Source of the DNA: Armillaria gallica
Lineage: Eukaryota > Basidiomycota > Agaricomycetes > Agaricales > Physalacriaceae
DNA length: 64,000 nucleotides
Direction: 5' to 3'
Assembly: GCA_037576215.1 (NCBI GenBank)
Contig: JBANDB010000014.1
Coordinates: 930,001 to 994,000 of the forward strand
The notes beneath the pieces are model-generated. The model saw nothing but the letters and a program-made list of their open reading frames with translations. It ran no database searches and was not told the DNA's origin. Each line of letters starts with the position of its first letter. Positions within the stretch are counted from its first letter, which is position 1. Positions 43,559-56,946 of this stretch are shown piece by piece. The translations under genes and the position numbers were made by a program.

Positions 43559-46500
43559 ATGGGCGATCAGAGTCAACAATCAAGCACGTCTTCCCCGTCG
43601 ACGGCGATGCCCAGTGCACCCAATTTGTCTCAGAATAACGCTCCTGGCCAGGAATCGCTGAGACCGCCGTCGCATTCGGCTCCATTGCGTCGCTCGCCAC
43701 GTCTTTCCAGTCCTATTCCTGAGACTCCGAACGTTTCACGGCAAGAAGAGCCTTTCATCACAGTCGTCGGGGAGGTTTCGCAGGAATCACGTCCGGTTAC
43801 GCCAGAAAACGCGCAGATGCCTAATGATGGTGAGCACAATCTATTTCTCTTCTATACTCACGTTGAATTCTATACAGAGCCGTCATCCGTCCTCGCCTCA
43901 AGAAGAATGCGTGCTCACGATAATCCGTCTCCCCCACCTCAGGGTATCGATGGAGATGCCTCACTGGGAAAACAATTCCCCGTCTTTCCATCTGTCGACA
44001 TACTTGAATCGCCAATGCTACCTTTGAGAAGTCTTTTTGGCGGTCCCGAATCTCCAAGCCAGGTGCCACTACCGCCATCATCCTCTCCTATTCTTACCCA
44101 TCTTCCGAGTCCCATACCGACAGCTTCCTCTGTAAGGGACATCTCGCAACCGGATTTGATATCATTCGACTCATTTTCTAATACGCCAGCCGGCCCGTCT
44201 GTACCAGCATGCGCTACCTCTTTACTGGACAGTTCGCCTGCCGGTTCTTTGTTCTTCAAAGGGAAACAGGCCGCGATAGCTCCCTCTCCTCTCCGTAACG
44301 TGGAGTCAGCCAATGCTGATCTAGAGCCAGAAACATTTAACGAGGAACAGTACGTGGTAGATACATTGATTCCTATTGATGAGAATCCCACAATTCCGAT
44401 TGCGTCGACCAGCACTGCGGTTCAGGAGCCTGTGGATAATCCCCCAACCCCTGTTCGGCGTTCTAGTCGGCCTCGCCGAAGCTTTCTACCTAATGCACTT
44501 TCGCCAGTCAGGGAAAGACTACCTGTGGCTCATTCGCCTGATTACAACGAAGCTGTGCGGAAGACCGAAGGCAAGGGGAAGGCAAAGGAAACAGTATTTC
44601 CTAGGGAGAGCGAGTTGTCTGAGAAGAGCGAAGAAAGCGTGGTACCGATAACGCCACGTACCAGACCAGATAGACGGCGGGACGGGTCTCCAATGCGCAG
44701 GAGGGCTGGTGATATTCCTGGTATTTCCAGGCGACAGCTAGCATCATTGTCACCGAGTTCTGCTAACCTCCTTGGGCAATTACCGTCTGTTCTTCGTCCA
44801 TCGCCAGGTGATGCGAGTATGACCCCTTCTACACCTCAGCTTTTGGTCTTACCCCCGCCCGCGACCTTACCTGCTAGCTCTAATGGTCCCATTCGATTTC
44901 CAAGTCCAACCCGACAAGCTCAGCTTTTGTCTCCCGAAAGACCACAATTTCGCCTTCCGTTAGGAGATCCGAATAGAACGCCCGCTCGGCGAATACCTCT
45001 AGAGCAAGCAGTCGCACAGGGACAATTGTCTCCCGAGAGAGCTGCTATTTTTTCCAATCCTCGAACAGATAATTCTGGGTCTCTCTTTAATATACCACCA
45101 ACAGACAGTCCTCCCCGCAGAGTTCCTCTAACGGCCCCCGAGTCCCCGATGAGGGCAAGTAAGTGGGGTGGGGTCAGGTTTGGGGGGAAGTCGCCTGAGC
45201 GAAGTAGGTCAGTAGAACCACAAGCGGTTACACGACCGACCGCAACTTTTCTGAAGGGGAAGCAGAGAAGTGGGTCTGCTGAGCCTACTAGTCATCCGAC
45301 GACGTCTACGAAACTTGGGCCACCGCGAAAACTGCCATTCCCAATATCGGCAAGTCGCCCACAATTGCCGTCTTCCATACCTGAAGAAACTGCCGATCCA
45401 CCCTCAGCTGCCCCCACAACTACAACAACCGATGGTGAATCTGGTAATGAACACACGGTGCCGACGCCCGCAGCACCCCAATCACAGACGTTCAAGTCCA
45501 ACTTGAGGCAGCCCAGCGTCAGTGCAAGTAAAATTCCGAGAAAGAAACCGTATGCAAGGCCAGGGGTCGCTTCGGCCAGCAGATTCGCAGAACCTCAGGC
45601 TGTGAAATCTTCTAGAACAGCTGGTTTGCAAAAAGACGATCTTTCCGTTGTAAGTCTAGAGGTTGAGGTTGAGGTGTCTCTATACTTAGTTTGCATCTTT
45701 CTAGCTTGCGTCGAAAAAAGGTTCAACTTTAGGACTGGGGCATTCCATGCCAACAACGACTAATTTGAAGCGTAAACGTGGACCCGATCCTCTATCTTCT
45801 CCTTCTAGACCTGTTTCTACAGTTGTACGACAGGTTCCTCGTCGTATAAAACCGTCTAGTCCAACCAGGAAACCCGCTCAGAGGAACTTGAAGCTACATT
45901 TAGTGTCAGAGAACGACAGTCGTCTGCGCCCAACGGAACCACCAGCACCGGCATTGCCTCCATCACCACGGAACATTGAAACTGTACAGCAACTGAGTGG
46001 CCCTCCCTCCGTTGAGAATTCCGCCGCCACTGATGCATCGCCATCTCCCAGTGCAGAGCCGTCGTCAGAAAGTGCTCAACTGGTCGATACCTCCTCTCCT
46101 GTGGCTCCTCCGGTCCCGGAACCACCGCCCCCGGGTGTTCGTCGGACCACCAGAGTGCGGAAGTCTATCCATCCTGGCATTGACCTGTTCAGCCGTCCTC
46201 CCGATGCTCCTCCACCGCGTCCGCGTAAGCCTAGAGTTGAGGATCCCCTCTTTGCTGGTATGACATCGATAGCTCTGCGTCAGCTGACGTCGTCAAATAC
46301 AGTGAAAAACCAGGTATACCTTGCTGCCATGCTGGAGACTGAGATTATACGGAAGGAAGGGGCGCGTCCGGAGAGTCCTATTATGAAGGCCCGAACGGTG
46401 TCGCAGAAGGAGGCAGATGAAAAAGGAAGACTGAGGAAGGAGCGTGCTGAGAGACGAGCCAGGAGGTTGAATGAGGAGAACAAGGAGGACGAAGAGGATA

Positions 46501-47010
46501 ATCTGAGTGCACTGGAGGAAGACGATGATTACGATCAGCTTGATAGCAGCCCGGTGCGGGCTGGGAGACATCGACGAGGGCCAGGGGAGGAAGAAGACTA
46601 TGTGACCCCTGTTCGACCTCCACCGATGAAGAAGCGCTTGGCTGATGAAGTAGATGCGGGAGGGAAAAAGCACGTTAAGTGGGACCGGGGACTTTCTACC
46701 GCAATCTTTGTCGATGAGCTCAAGCTGCAAAATATCAATGTGCCGAAGGAGAGCGATATCAAAAAGAGCTGCCTGGCTCCTACAGCGAAGGTGAATATCG
46801 TCCTGCTGATACGTGTAATACTGAACAGGTTCACAGGCTATACCCTTGGACACGTTGGGCAATTTGCCGAACGCTTCTTCGCCATTGAAAGACCTCATTC
46901 CGGAGAGTGTTGTTGTCCAGAAGTTCGTTTACGACAGTGATCTCCCACAGGAGACCGAGCCAGCGGTTGTCAGAAGTACTCGTTCAAGATCCAAGAGGAG
47001 TAAGTCATGA
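43559..47010 (+). CDS. large disordered Pro/Ser-rich, probably nuclear protein
   Basis: About 1,090 residues with three introns. The N-terminal two thirds are rich in Pro, Ser and Thr, with many SP/TP sites (PSPTRQAQLLSPERPQFRLP, RSPRLSSPIPETP) and few hydrophobic segments. Basic patches are spread along it (RRSSRPRRSFLP, KRKRGPDPLSSPSRP). The C-terminal part is more structured: VKNQVYLAAMLETEIIRKEG, then an Arg/Glu-rich helix (RLRKERAERRARRLNEENKE), an acidic block, and GGKKHVKWDRGLSTAIFVDE near the end. After the last intron it reads AIPLDTLGNLPNASSPLKDL and ends RSKRSKS at 47010. This looks like a chromatin or cell-cycle phosphoprotein. The family is not recognised. Confidence 0.65.
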
Positions 47011-47158
47011 CTAGGACTAAAGGGTAGCTCGGTGAAAATGTCTGACCGGAATCTGTTGGTGCTTATATATCTTATTGCTTTCTTATTACCCTTCATAATG
47101 AAAGCGACAGTTACATATCTTGGATTTCTACTTTCAACTTACACGTTCGACCTAGAGT

Positions 47159-48288
47159 TCATTTCGGACCCCGGTAGTTAATCGTGGCGCTTGCCTGGTT
47201 GACGGGGAACACAAGCATTTCAGCAATGTTGACATGCGGGGGGCGAGCAGCTGCCCAGACGATTTCTTCCGCGATGTCGACAGCCGTCACTGGGTATGTG
47301 AGAACACAGGAGAAACGACAAATAGAATATATGAACTTACAAGGTTCCAGGCCTTCATACACTTTTCCAGCGGCAGCTGTGTCGCCTCGGAACCGTACGA
47401 TGGAGAATTCAGTCTCCACCATTCCTGCGACACAGTTACTTCGTGAAAACTGAGTGAAACAAAACATGTGTAATATATACCTGGCTGGATTTCAGTGACT
47501 CGGATAGGAGTATTGACAAGTTCCCTCCTCATCGAGCCAGTAAAGGCGCGGACGGCGTGTTTTGTAGCGGTGTAAATACTTCCTCCTGCGTACGGTTCAA
47601 GTCCAGCAATGGATCCGAGGTTGATGACATGTCCTGCTTTCTTGGCCTTGAAATCTGGGTTTCATTAGTCGAAGTTATTGCTTTAGAGTTATAAAATAAA
47701 GATACCTTTGATGAGCAGCTGAGTCATGGAAATAAGCCCAAAGACGTTGGTAGAAAACATGCTTTCGACGTCTTCGGGTTTGATATCTCCAACGTGCTCG
47801 ACACCCAAGACGAAACCGGCATTGTTCACTACCATTCCTTATGAGCGTGCGAAGGGACAGAAATTAGATGATAGAACTCTACCTAAGATATCAACATTTC
47901 GGAGATCCTGAGGAACCTTATCCCAGAGCGTCGCAACCTGCGCCTTATCCGAGACGTCCAGCTGAACAGAGGCAAATTTTCCTCCCTGCTGGAGACCGGA
48001 TTCTTTGTGAGCAGCAGTACATGCGTCCGCCACTTTCTTGAGCGCGTCTGCGCGACGGGCGACCAAGATGACATTCGAGCCTCCCTAATAGAGGCGGAAT
48101 CAGTGTCGATTCAAAAAATGTCGGTTTTTTTATACCTTGGCAAACAGCACCGCGGTGGCCTAGAGGGAAAGATAATCAGGTCCGATAACCTTCGGTTTGA
48201 TAAGGGATCGTACCGCTCCAATCCCTGAACTGGCACCAGTGACAATAACGGTCTTTCCAAGCAGGCGAGAGGCGTTGAAGACAGACAT
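47159..48288 (-). CDS. NADP(H)-dependent short-chain dehydrogenase, YMR226C/YdfG-like
   Basis: Classical short-chain dehydrogenase/reductase. Seen in order over about seven exons: MSVFNASRLLGKTVIVTGAS then SGIG (cofactor Gly motif TGxxxGIG), LVARRADALKKVADAC (the RR pair favours NADP), VQLDVSD, VNNAG-type motif after VDIL (about 47840-47820), VINLGSIAG (catalytic Ser), YTATKHAV (catalytic Y-x3-K near 47565), and ELVNTPIRVTEIQPG then MVETEFSIVRFRGD. The C-terminus VFPVNQASATINYRGPK matches the serine/3-hydroxyacid dehydrogenase subgroup. Yeast Ydf1 oxidises L-allo-threonine and related 3-hydroxy acids; a similar cytosolic role is inferred. The ATG at 48288 matches the family start. Divergent from the SET gene. 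Confidence 0.88.
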
Positions 48289-48478
48289 GACGGTGTTGTT
48301 GAGAGTGTTGGTCAGCCGGGGTAAAGTAGTAGACGACAGGACTTTGCTCAGAATGACACAAGATGGCCGCGGGAATGCAATCGGATACCCCTCCGAAAAA
48401 TCCGACGGGATGTCCGGTCCGTCAATCCGATGTAAAGAATCCGCCGCCGGCACTTTTCTTCCCTCCCTCACTTCATCG
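48289..48478. promoter_or_regulatory. divergent promoter region, SDR gene and SET gene
   Basis: 190 bp between divergent starts. Both genes appear intact, so both core promoters must lie here or within the 5' exons. No clear TATA was identified. Confidence 0.35.
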
Positions 48479-49967
48479 ATGGACTTGGAATGGGATCGAC
48501 TGCTTCAATGGCTAAGCGAAAAGGGGATGGAAGTATGCAAGGATAAGCTACCAGTAGAAAGGCGGAAGAGTATCGGTGGTCTGTGTCTATCTTTTCTATC
48601 CAAGTAAGCTGTTCAGATAGCATTAGGATGCGGCTTGTTCGCCTTGCGGCCCTTCTCCCCGTCTGAAGTACTCTTTCGAGTTCCTGCTACTGCGATGATG
48701 AACATAAGGACACTTTCTCCCCTCTATCCGTCCAAAAAATTGGATGCCATCCAGATGGTGTCTCTGCATTTGGCCGTGCACCGTGAAAATCCCTCCATGG
48801 ACCCGCACTTTGGGCCATACATCTCTGTCTTACCTCGGGACTTTGGGTTCCATCCATTGACATGGATAGTCGAAGAAAATACTCAAGTTCTATCGTTTGT
48901 TCCTCCGAGTGCAATGAGAGCTTTGGACAAGATGCTACATCGATTCCGCTCAGACTTTGACAAGGTCTCTCAGCAAACGGTCTGCTTTAAATAAATATAC
49001 ATTGCGTTTTCTGACGACTCTTAGAAAGGCATAAGTAGCACAGATTACTTGTGGGCATGGCTGAATGGTGTGATCTGCATGTCTGCATCGCGCTCTTGCA
49101 TTGTTGAACTGACTTCTTTACTTAAGTCAACACAAGATGTATCTACCAACGTCTAAAAGCAAGGCAGTCCGATCCCGACAATTTCACTATGTGCCCTGTT
49201 TTCGACTTTGCCAACCATAGTGCTCATCTCCCTCACATGTCGCCGCGTCGTTCGAACGCCGACAAATTGGATGTACCGCCGCGTCAGCGGTTCGGTGAGG
49301 ACATGATATTTATATCCCCCGCCGACAAGCACTTGGATACAGATGAAGAAATATTCCTAAAGTATGGCGCACATTCCAATCAAACACTCTTTGTCGAATA
49401 TGGTTTTGTCCTTCCTATATCTTCGGAAGCACTGATATGCGGAGAAGTCGACGGAGAGGTCGACGTTTTTGACTTCATAGACTCTCTCTTAACGAACAAA
49501 GGAAACCATCTTCAGGAACTCCTAGATCGAGAGAATTATTGGGGGCGGGTTTATCTCTCATTCGACCAAGACGCCAACTAATTTACTGCATGTGCAGAGA
49601 TTGGACTTTGCACCTATCGAGAGGATCTGCATATCCTTCTTTTCGTTTGCTCGCTGCATTACGGTTATACCACTTGGCATGGGATGACATTTCTGAAGAG
49701 TCATTGAAGCCTTGGAAAGATACTCTGCTAGGCCATCGAGACACCGTCTCGAAAGAGAATGAGGAGAATGTTCGACGAACGATCGTCGAGATATGTCGCC
49801 AAGTAGCGCAAAGAGGGGAGATGCGTATAACTTCTCTCAAGGGCACACGGATGTCTGCTTCCGGATGGGAAGCCGACGCGTTTACGAGCATTGAGAACCT
49901 TTGGCTAGAGGAGATTCTTGTCAGTCGAGGAGTGTCTGAGGCTATCTTAAGTGGGATATCATTTTGA
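48479..49967 (+). CDS. SET-domain protein lysine methyltransferase (SETD3/RKM-like)
   Basis: S-adenosylmethionine-dependent lysine methyltransferase of the Rubisco-LSMT-like SET group. Exons: MDLEWDRLLQWLSEKGMEVC, then KSIG|CGLFALRPFSPSEVL (SET-N, the G-x-G-L start), then LWAWLNVNTR and CPVFDFANHS (the conserved N-H-S that binds cofactor), DEEIFLKYGAHSNQTLFVEY then GFVLP (SET-C with the catalytic Tyr), and a C-terminal substrate-binding helical domain (SFRLLAALRLYHLAWDDISE). The stop is at 49967. Length is about 430 residues, normal for yeast Rkm/Set10-type enzymes, which act on ribosomal proteins or elongation factors in the cytosol. Substrate unknown. Several introns restore the frames, e.g. 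at about 49579-49590 region NYWG|DWTLHL. Confidence 0.85.
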
Positions 49968-51390
49968 AAGCTTTACTGGACGTAAGTAGTATCAGCTTCG
50001 TCCTTCAGCTTGCTATGATACTAAAGAAGTAATTAACTTTAGGACCAAGAATGTATTGAATAAAATGTATTGAATAGTAAAGCGGTTAGCACAGGGCACT
50101 CATGTCCTGTTCAATTGACATGAAAATGCAACATTCCCATCTTTGTCAAGACCATCGACGAGTATCGCCCGCCTCAAATAAGCTTCGGGACTAAGTGGGT
50201 ATCATCCGGGTGTCAACCTTTGGTTAACCTCCGCCTTTCCCATTGACGTAGAGAACGAAGAACTTTCTGTGTATCACCGTTCGTGTTTCAACTGTCAAGG
50301 GGTGTATGGAGTGTAGCGGTAACAAATGTAGCCTAGTCTAGACCTCCCGTTCAATATTGATCGGTAGCATCGTCAACCGTCTCGCGAGCCTACCTGTCAC
50401 TGTCGACAAAAAAACTATGCATGTTCCATCAGTACCGCTCCTGCCTGGAGGGGCGCGAGGGGCGCCGCGCAGTAGTAACCTTAACTCCACAGTGCTCCAT
50501 TAGCGCATTGTCCGACGCAGCAGGACTGTCGATGTCATGTCCCTGTGCATTAATCCGACCGTCACCTTGAACAATAATGGAAAATTATAGATGCATCCAA
50601 CGACTATCGCCGTGGTCGGGACTCTTCTTAATCGTAACCGATTCCGTTCAATATTCTAGCGTGTTTACTTCCGTTGCTGTCTCGCTTGTAGGCTGAAGTG
50701 CTTTTGCGGAAGACATAATAGAGTCACCTGGACTATTCCGTGTCGGCGTGTCTGTTATCATTAGAAACGAAAGTAGTTCCCAGCATGCCCGTTCTCAGCC
50801 GCGCTCACTTCTGGGGGACTTTATTCTCCTGGAACGCGTCTGGAAGCTACGAACAAAAGAAGGTAAGTTCCGGATATCTCGCTTTTCTTTCGTAAAAAAG
50901 AAAGAAAGATTAGCCTTAAATTAATTAGAATAGGTCTCGTCCTTCCCCTGCCTCCTAGTTAGCAAAGGTCTGCAACGGTGTGTGATTTGGCAAAAGGGGA
51001 AAGAATACATGCAGTTCGAAGTTCTATATGTCAGAGCACGAGAGCGTCACCTAGGAATCTTCCGCATTGTCTGTCCAAGGAATGGTACAGTAAAGAATTT
51101 TACAGGGAGACACAAGGAGACGAAAGGCTCTAAATACCAGGAGTCCTGAAAGATGCCGACGATTGAGAGTCGAGTTCAAAAACCAATGCCTTATCAGTGA
51201 AGGGCAGGGAATCGTAGCGAGAATATCATCGCATCTAAGAATATGCAGTTAGCATGTGAACGATTCAAAAACAAATATTTCAGACCAATACTTGCATCTG
51301 GTGCGTGTCATTGCTGGAAGGTACTCTACAAATACATATTGGGTCGAGATACACTACGAATATACATGAACTGAAGCTCACATACTACGA
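49968..51390. other. long convergent intergenic region
   Basis: 1.4 kb with no gene recognised. A 14-bp tandem duplication (AATGTATTGAATAA then AATGTATTGAATAG) lies at about 50050-50077. The part 50880-50935 is A/G rich. I saw no tRNA or snRNA consensus. Confidence 0.5.
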
Positions 51391-54300
51391 CTACGCCTTC
51401 ATCTTCGACTTCTTCTTGCTTGGCCCCGGAGGTAGCTTTATCTCCTCAAAGCCCCACTCACTAGAATTGAGAGGTGGTAGCCCTGAGGATATTTTTCCGA
51501 AGACTTTCTTGGGTTGAGCACTCTGCGGAGGCTGGCTGGGAGGATCGGGAAGACTAGGTGCAGGTGGCTCTTCTACCGCCTCTGGCTGGTCTCTGATATC
51601 TTCTTCCGAAAAGTCCCCGGCGTCATCGTTTTCCTGGAGAGACATAGATCCTAATGATTGTGAAAGAGCACTGTTGCATGGGTCAACGACTGCCCATGTG
51701 CGCGTGGTACATTAGCTACTTACTGAATCTCTTGCTGTCGATGGTTACACCAAATCTTGCACGAGTCTTTGAACTGCAGAAGTAACCCAGACAAGTCGTT
51801 GTAGAACTGTATATGACGTTATTATTGCTTCCCCATTATAGCATATATAAGATATCTTACTTTGATTACCCTCTTGCAAGTTGTTTGTGATCTCCCGATA
51901 CTTGTGATATGATAAATCCAACGACTGAAGGGCGTGTTCTCGCTCCTTCACTGAGGGATCGTCCTTACGAGATTTTATAAATTTCTCGTTATCTGCCTGT
52001 AATATCGTTGTGTGACAGTGCGATGACGAAGACCAAGTTCCGTACCTCTATAGATGAAAGGATATCTTCTTGTTTCTGTTCGCTTTCTTTAATGTATTCG
52101 CAGAATTTGTCATATTTTGCTAGCTCCTCGTCCAGGACATCTTCAAACGTCGCCGGTTGGACCTTGGTTAGACGTTCGATTCCGGAAGCAGCCTTCACTA
52201 TCCTCGGATATATGTCGTCTGCTTGGGCCAGGGCTTCTGCGCGTCGAACGTACTGATCTCGGTCAGCATGAAGCGTATCAAGCGACTCAAGCAATACTCG
52301 AAGATGCCGAGCGTATCTTGAAGTGACGGCGGACTCTGGGGTTTTCCTATTAGACGCCGTGGAAGAAGGTACCATAGCTTCTAGCTCCGACTACGGCACA
52401 GGGCGTCTCAGAACATCTTGTAGTTCGAACGTGCGAGGTCCCACGTACCTCATTCAGCGTTAAATCTGTGATGTTGTTTTCCCATTCATCCCACTTACGT
52501 CTGACGGTGTCGTCGCTGGCTTTAGCTTGATCAAGGATAGTACGATACCGCTTCTCCTTCTCTATCAACTCGATATTGGCTTCGTACGAGGGTGGCCGAT
52601 TCAGGGGGAGTTCTTTACGAGCAGCTTCATCCTCGGAAGCTTCCGTATCCAAGATATCCATGGCCTAACTTAGCGTTAGGACTTCTTCAATGGTAGCCAA
52701 CAGGAAGAATGCCACCTCTTCTAGAATATTAAAGTCATGTCGGGCCTGCCTTTGCAAGTCTTCAAACCACGACTCAATCTTCATCGGGCCATTTTCGAGG
52801 CGTACTTCCTCGGCTTTCTTTAAGAGGCTTGGAGGCAATCCAACAGGGCGCTCAAGGGCTTCTATAGAAGCAGGTAGACTGTGGGAGGTCAACATCCTGG
52901 AGAAAACGTCATAAAACGAACAAACAAATGTCTAGTAACTCACTCGTCCGCTTTGTCTTTCAACTCTCGTGCAGGTTCTACAATTTGATCCTGCAAGAGA
53001 TTCTTTTTCCTATCATTATAGATGTCTACATAGATTCAGCGAGAAAGAACATTCATTCAAAAGCAGCGATCTTACTGATAGCCTCCTGGGCACCCCAACC
53101 GAGGAGTTCTCCGAAGATCATATTGGTTCCTTTCACTGGATTCGACAATCCTGCGGGTATTGTCACTTGTGCAATAGCTGCGTGGGGTATAGGAGGAAGT
53201 GCAGACACTGCTGGTATATCCTGGTGATATATGAGATCATTGTCGCGCTCAGCGCGTGCAAGAGCAGTTTTCACGGCATTAACAAGGGACTAAGAGAAAT
53301 GTCAGGTAGACACTCAATTAAGTATCAATAAACCTCCTTACGTGTATATCCTGCACTACAGCCTGCGAAACTTTCCCGCGACGGGCTATATCATGGGCTT
53401 TGTTCGCCTCATTGTGGGCTTCTTGAAGACGAGATATTTCAACGCCGTAACTGAGGTGCTATGACCAAAGAGTTCCACAGTTCATCGTGACAGAGTTGCA
53501 TACCTACTATTCTCAAGCTCTTCCACGCTCTTTCTGTATTGTGCAACTGCCTCGAAATGGTGTTGTTTGGCTTCGATGTGAGCCAGCCAATACTGTGGAT
53601 CGTTAACATTGCGCTTTGTAAGTCTAAAGAGAGAGGAGTACCGAAGGAAATATGGATTTTACTGGAGGAGAGGCATCTCGAATAGCGGAGATGGATAGTT
53701 TATAAGTGGCAGACGTCTAGAGAAAGAAAGTGAGCACGCGACTGGGTCAGCCAGATATCCACGTACATTAGCAGCTAATCTAGCAATCAAAGCGTTCTTG
53801 AATCCATCTTGTGGTGAAAGACTGGATTATTGGGCGTCGAACAATCCAGTAACATTACTGCTCACCGATTTTAGCCTTTTGCCAGAAACATTCCTGTGCT
53901 TGGGCAAGCATGAGCCATTCCAAACTGTGAATGCATGATTTGTCGAGATCAAATGGGATGTCGTCCTCTTGGGGGGAATCGCTGAGTTCCGCGAGGGCTG
54001 ATGTTCTCAAATAAGATAGCGTTCCTGCTGCACTCTTTTGTACCTAGGTCAATCACATCCTACACTCCGACACCATCGTGTCACTGACCTGATAGTAAGA
54101 GATAGCACGCTTGATTCCCTCCAGGTGCGAACGATCCTCATTGTTGGCAAGTTGTGAATAGAGAGCGGCTAGGTTGAACAATACAGCAGCACGTTCAAAG
54201 GCGAGGCTGCGTAGAGTGACCGGAATTGCATTCGGGGAGAAAACGGGAGCGTAGGATATATCTAATCCGATCTGCGAAAGATAGACTATTAGTTGGCCTC

Positions 54301-54619
54301 AAGGCTGAAGCGATCACACCGACATCGGAGGGTAATTTAGTGAGTATCGACAAGAGCTGAGCATGATAGCTGTTCATGGCGGTCAATAAAGTAGAAAAAT
54401 GCGACAAATGGCCCACTTGTTCATCTTATCCGTGCCATCCTTGTGCACTGTTCCTCCGACGCTATCTCTTCGAAGCTCCTGCCAACGATTGATGTCAACT
54501 TTGAAGGAATCCGGGTGGGCTGAGGTATGATCCTGTAGATAGCGACGCGCGGGTTCCTTGAGATCAAGGTTATATGAATTCTTGAAAGGAATGGCGAGTA
54601 AATTAGACAAATTGGACAT
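51391..54619 (-). CDS. BRO1-domain protein, RIM20/PalA-like
   Basis: The BRO1 domain starts right at the N-terminus (MSNLSNLLAIPFKNSYNLDL, then ARRYLQDHTSAHPDSFKVDI), and continues through many small exons: YHAQLLSILTKLPSDV, TLRSLAFERAAVLFNLAALY then SQLANNEDRSHL (the conserved helix that contacts ESCRT-III Snf7), and LEWLMLAQAQECFWQKA. A V-shaped coiled domain follows (LPPSLLKKAEEVRLENGPMK, YARHLRVLLESLDTLHADRD, YHKYREITNNLQEG, FYNDLSGLLLQFKDS) and a short Pro-rich end (PPAPSLPDPPSQPPQSAQPK). Rim20/PalA bridges Rim101/PacC to ESCRT-III at endosomes in alkaline-pH signalling. The alternative is Bro1/Vps31, which shares the domains; the lack of a very long Pro-rich tail favours PalA. The start is the ATG at 54619. 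Confidence 0.85.
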
Positions 54620-55092
54620 GTCTGCACGAAGGGAGGAGCGAAGGCAGTGGTGGCGTAGTGGCAAGTTGACTCGGCCGCCTGACCGGAGAACTTTTCCAAG
54701 TCCCATTGCCCTCTATGACTGAGATTTTTGACATATTATCTACCTTACAAGACGGAAGGATCGCCCGTCGAAGCCGACTAGCTCATTTTCCGTTTCACTT
54801 TGAGTTTCAGTATTATTCTTCGTAGTTATATCAAAGACATATCCGGCTAACATCATTTGCTGCAACAACCAATTAATTATAGCGGTAAGGTGTTCCTAGG
54901 CATAAAACCCCATAAAACATCCTGAAATCGGACAAAGTTTCTTAGTTATATGCAAAAATTCGAGAGGAAGCTTGGCACGATTTGCGAGATCAAAGCTGTG
55001 CAGAAGCGGTAACCGGTAAAAGGGACAGTTTTACACAGCCGTCTGGCGCGATTTCAGCGTCTCACACAGCGTATCCCTTCCATCTCTCCACC
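54620..55092. promoter_or_regulatory. divergent upstream region, RIM20-like and UPF0658 genes
   Basis: 473 bp between divergent starts. No GCCARG-type PacC site was found by eye, though GCCAAG-like variants were not checked exhaustively. Includes AT-rich sequence at 54870-54960. Confidence 0.3.
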
Positions 55093-56946
55093 ATGGCCAT
55101 CGAGCCTCTCCTCGCTTCGCGCGCCCAAAAGGCTTTTATCATTACTAGTAAGTATTTTTTGCTGTCATGGCCTATTCACTCACTGATCCGTGCTGAACAG
55201 TTTCATTTCGTATGTGCACTGTTTTCATTTTTAACAACCTAGCTTTCGCTAATCTTCCTCTTCATTTCCAGAGGCCGTGGTAGTTCTTGTTATGATTGCG
55301 ATTGTGTTTAGACTAGTGAGTATTTCCAGCACTAGTTGAGGGAACAATTGAGGATCCAACGATATGATAGGTCGAGAACGAAGTCGAGTTTACGGGCGGC
55401 TACAAGGTACGATGAATTGTAGTCTAAGTATATTGAATCTCGTTCATATCCTTCCTCAGACGTTGCCGTGTTATCTTGCGCTATTTGCACTAGCAGAGTT
55501 CGTACCGATTCCTACGCCACCATGATCTTCATCTCAGCGACAGACTAGGATATTCGAGCTATTCATGGCTTTCGACGCGCTACGGATGCGAAATGTTATA
55601 CAGCTTATAGGGATTCTGCGTCCGTCATCACACTCTTCACACTTCTAGTCACTGACAACACAGCAGTATTCCACCTCGCCCTCATCGTGTTCTCAGCACT
55701 GCAAGTGCGCCAGACCAGGACCGCGTTAGTGACTCTTCCTGACGAAGATTGCGCTGCATCGTTCGATGAACTGGTCAGCCCCTCCGTGCCTGCTTGTCAT
55801 CGTCCAACCTCATAGACGCCGTAGAATTGTGATGGACCTGGTTCCCTATGGCGACGAGTAGAACCGTATCTCATCGTCACGCCTTGTGTCATTGCGGCGT
55901 CGTGGCTCTCCATATTGTTCTGTACAAAGCAGCTTTATGAAGAGTTTGGGTAAGGTTGACGTTTCACCAGTCTGGCCTACTACTAACGCCCTCCTAAAGC
56001 TGGGCGATTTTCCATGTTGTTGGTGCCAATCCAAAAATGAAGAGTGCGTCGGGCGCCTTTTCTCGGGCCAATGAAACTGATGTTGTCCTCAGCCATGTAT
56101 CAGTGGTACCAGATCATGATCTGCTTTCTAAAGTTCGATTTCTTCTTCTTCACCGGCGTCACCATGCAGGTTAGCTCATCTGCTCTATACGTAATCGTAA
56201 TGGACAGCACTGAATCGTCGCTAGCTTCTTATTGTCGTCCTGTCTCGAAACTCGGCCGAGTTTGCGATCACCATCATCGCCATACCCATCGTCCTGATCC
56301 TTCTCGGTCTATGCGGTGTTGCGGTTCAGCGCGAGATAAAATGGTACGGGCAGTTCTCACCTTCTGATCTCATGCTGACTCGAACAGGATCATGACGATA
56401 TCTCTAGTGATGATGTTGGCAGCAGAGAGCTACTGTAAGATCTTTTACCCTTATGCGCCACAATTTTACTGACTGCATGTTTCCTTAGTCAGTAAGTCTG
56501 TTCCACGACTCGCAGCTGACGACACCCAACCGACTTGATTTTAGTTTACAAACTAGTACGATTTTACGAACCGGCATCGCGAGCTCAGTATGCGACGACG
56601 AGGGCAACTTTAACAATATTCAGTGAGTATCGTTAGCTGTCAAATAGACCAGTCTCTAAAACAAGGTCCAGCTATTGTCGCGTTTCTTCTATTATTTGCG
56701 ACATTTGCGGTTGGACTTCGCTGTTTCGCAGATTTCGAGAAGGGGTTGATGGAGTCCAAAGTTCACGGTCAGTCCTATACGCCCGTTAAAAACAATGTTA
56801 AGATGGGAGTTCTCAACGGTGATTCTATTCCAGCTCTTTCTGAGAAGCCTAACTACTTACCGAGTGGCGATTCTGCAGGCATGGGTCAGCCACAGGGCTC
56901 ATATCTCGGTGGATCTGCACTGGGACAGAGAATTTCCATTGAATAG
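55093..56946 (+). CDS. UPF0658-type Golgi membrane protein
   Basis: A multi-pass membrane protein of the UPF0658 family (fission yeast SPAC1952.10c type, reported at the Golgi). About nine exons: MAIEPLLASRAQKAFIITKA joined to VVVLVMIAIVFRLVENEVEF, then LPCYLALFALAELFEVFMAF, DALRMRNVIQLIGILLFHLA then LIVFSALQVRQTR, an amphipathic loop, VTPCVIAASWLSILFCTKQL, YQIMICFLKFDFFFFTGVTM, LLGLCGVAVQREIKW, MTISLVMMLAAESYFSYKLV, and a final segment TIVAFLLLFATFAVGLRCFA. About seven to eight membrane segments. A short Gly/Ser-rich cytosolic tail ends LGQRISIE at 56946. Function in the family is unknown; a role in Golgi trafficking is only inferred. Confidence 0.8.

Noticed and set aside
50085..50150. Possible tRNA-like stretch GCGGTTAGCACAGGGC
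   Set aside because: The D-arm-like GGTTAGC is not followed by an anticodon stem or a T-arm GTTCGA motif, so no cloverleaf can be drawn.
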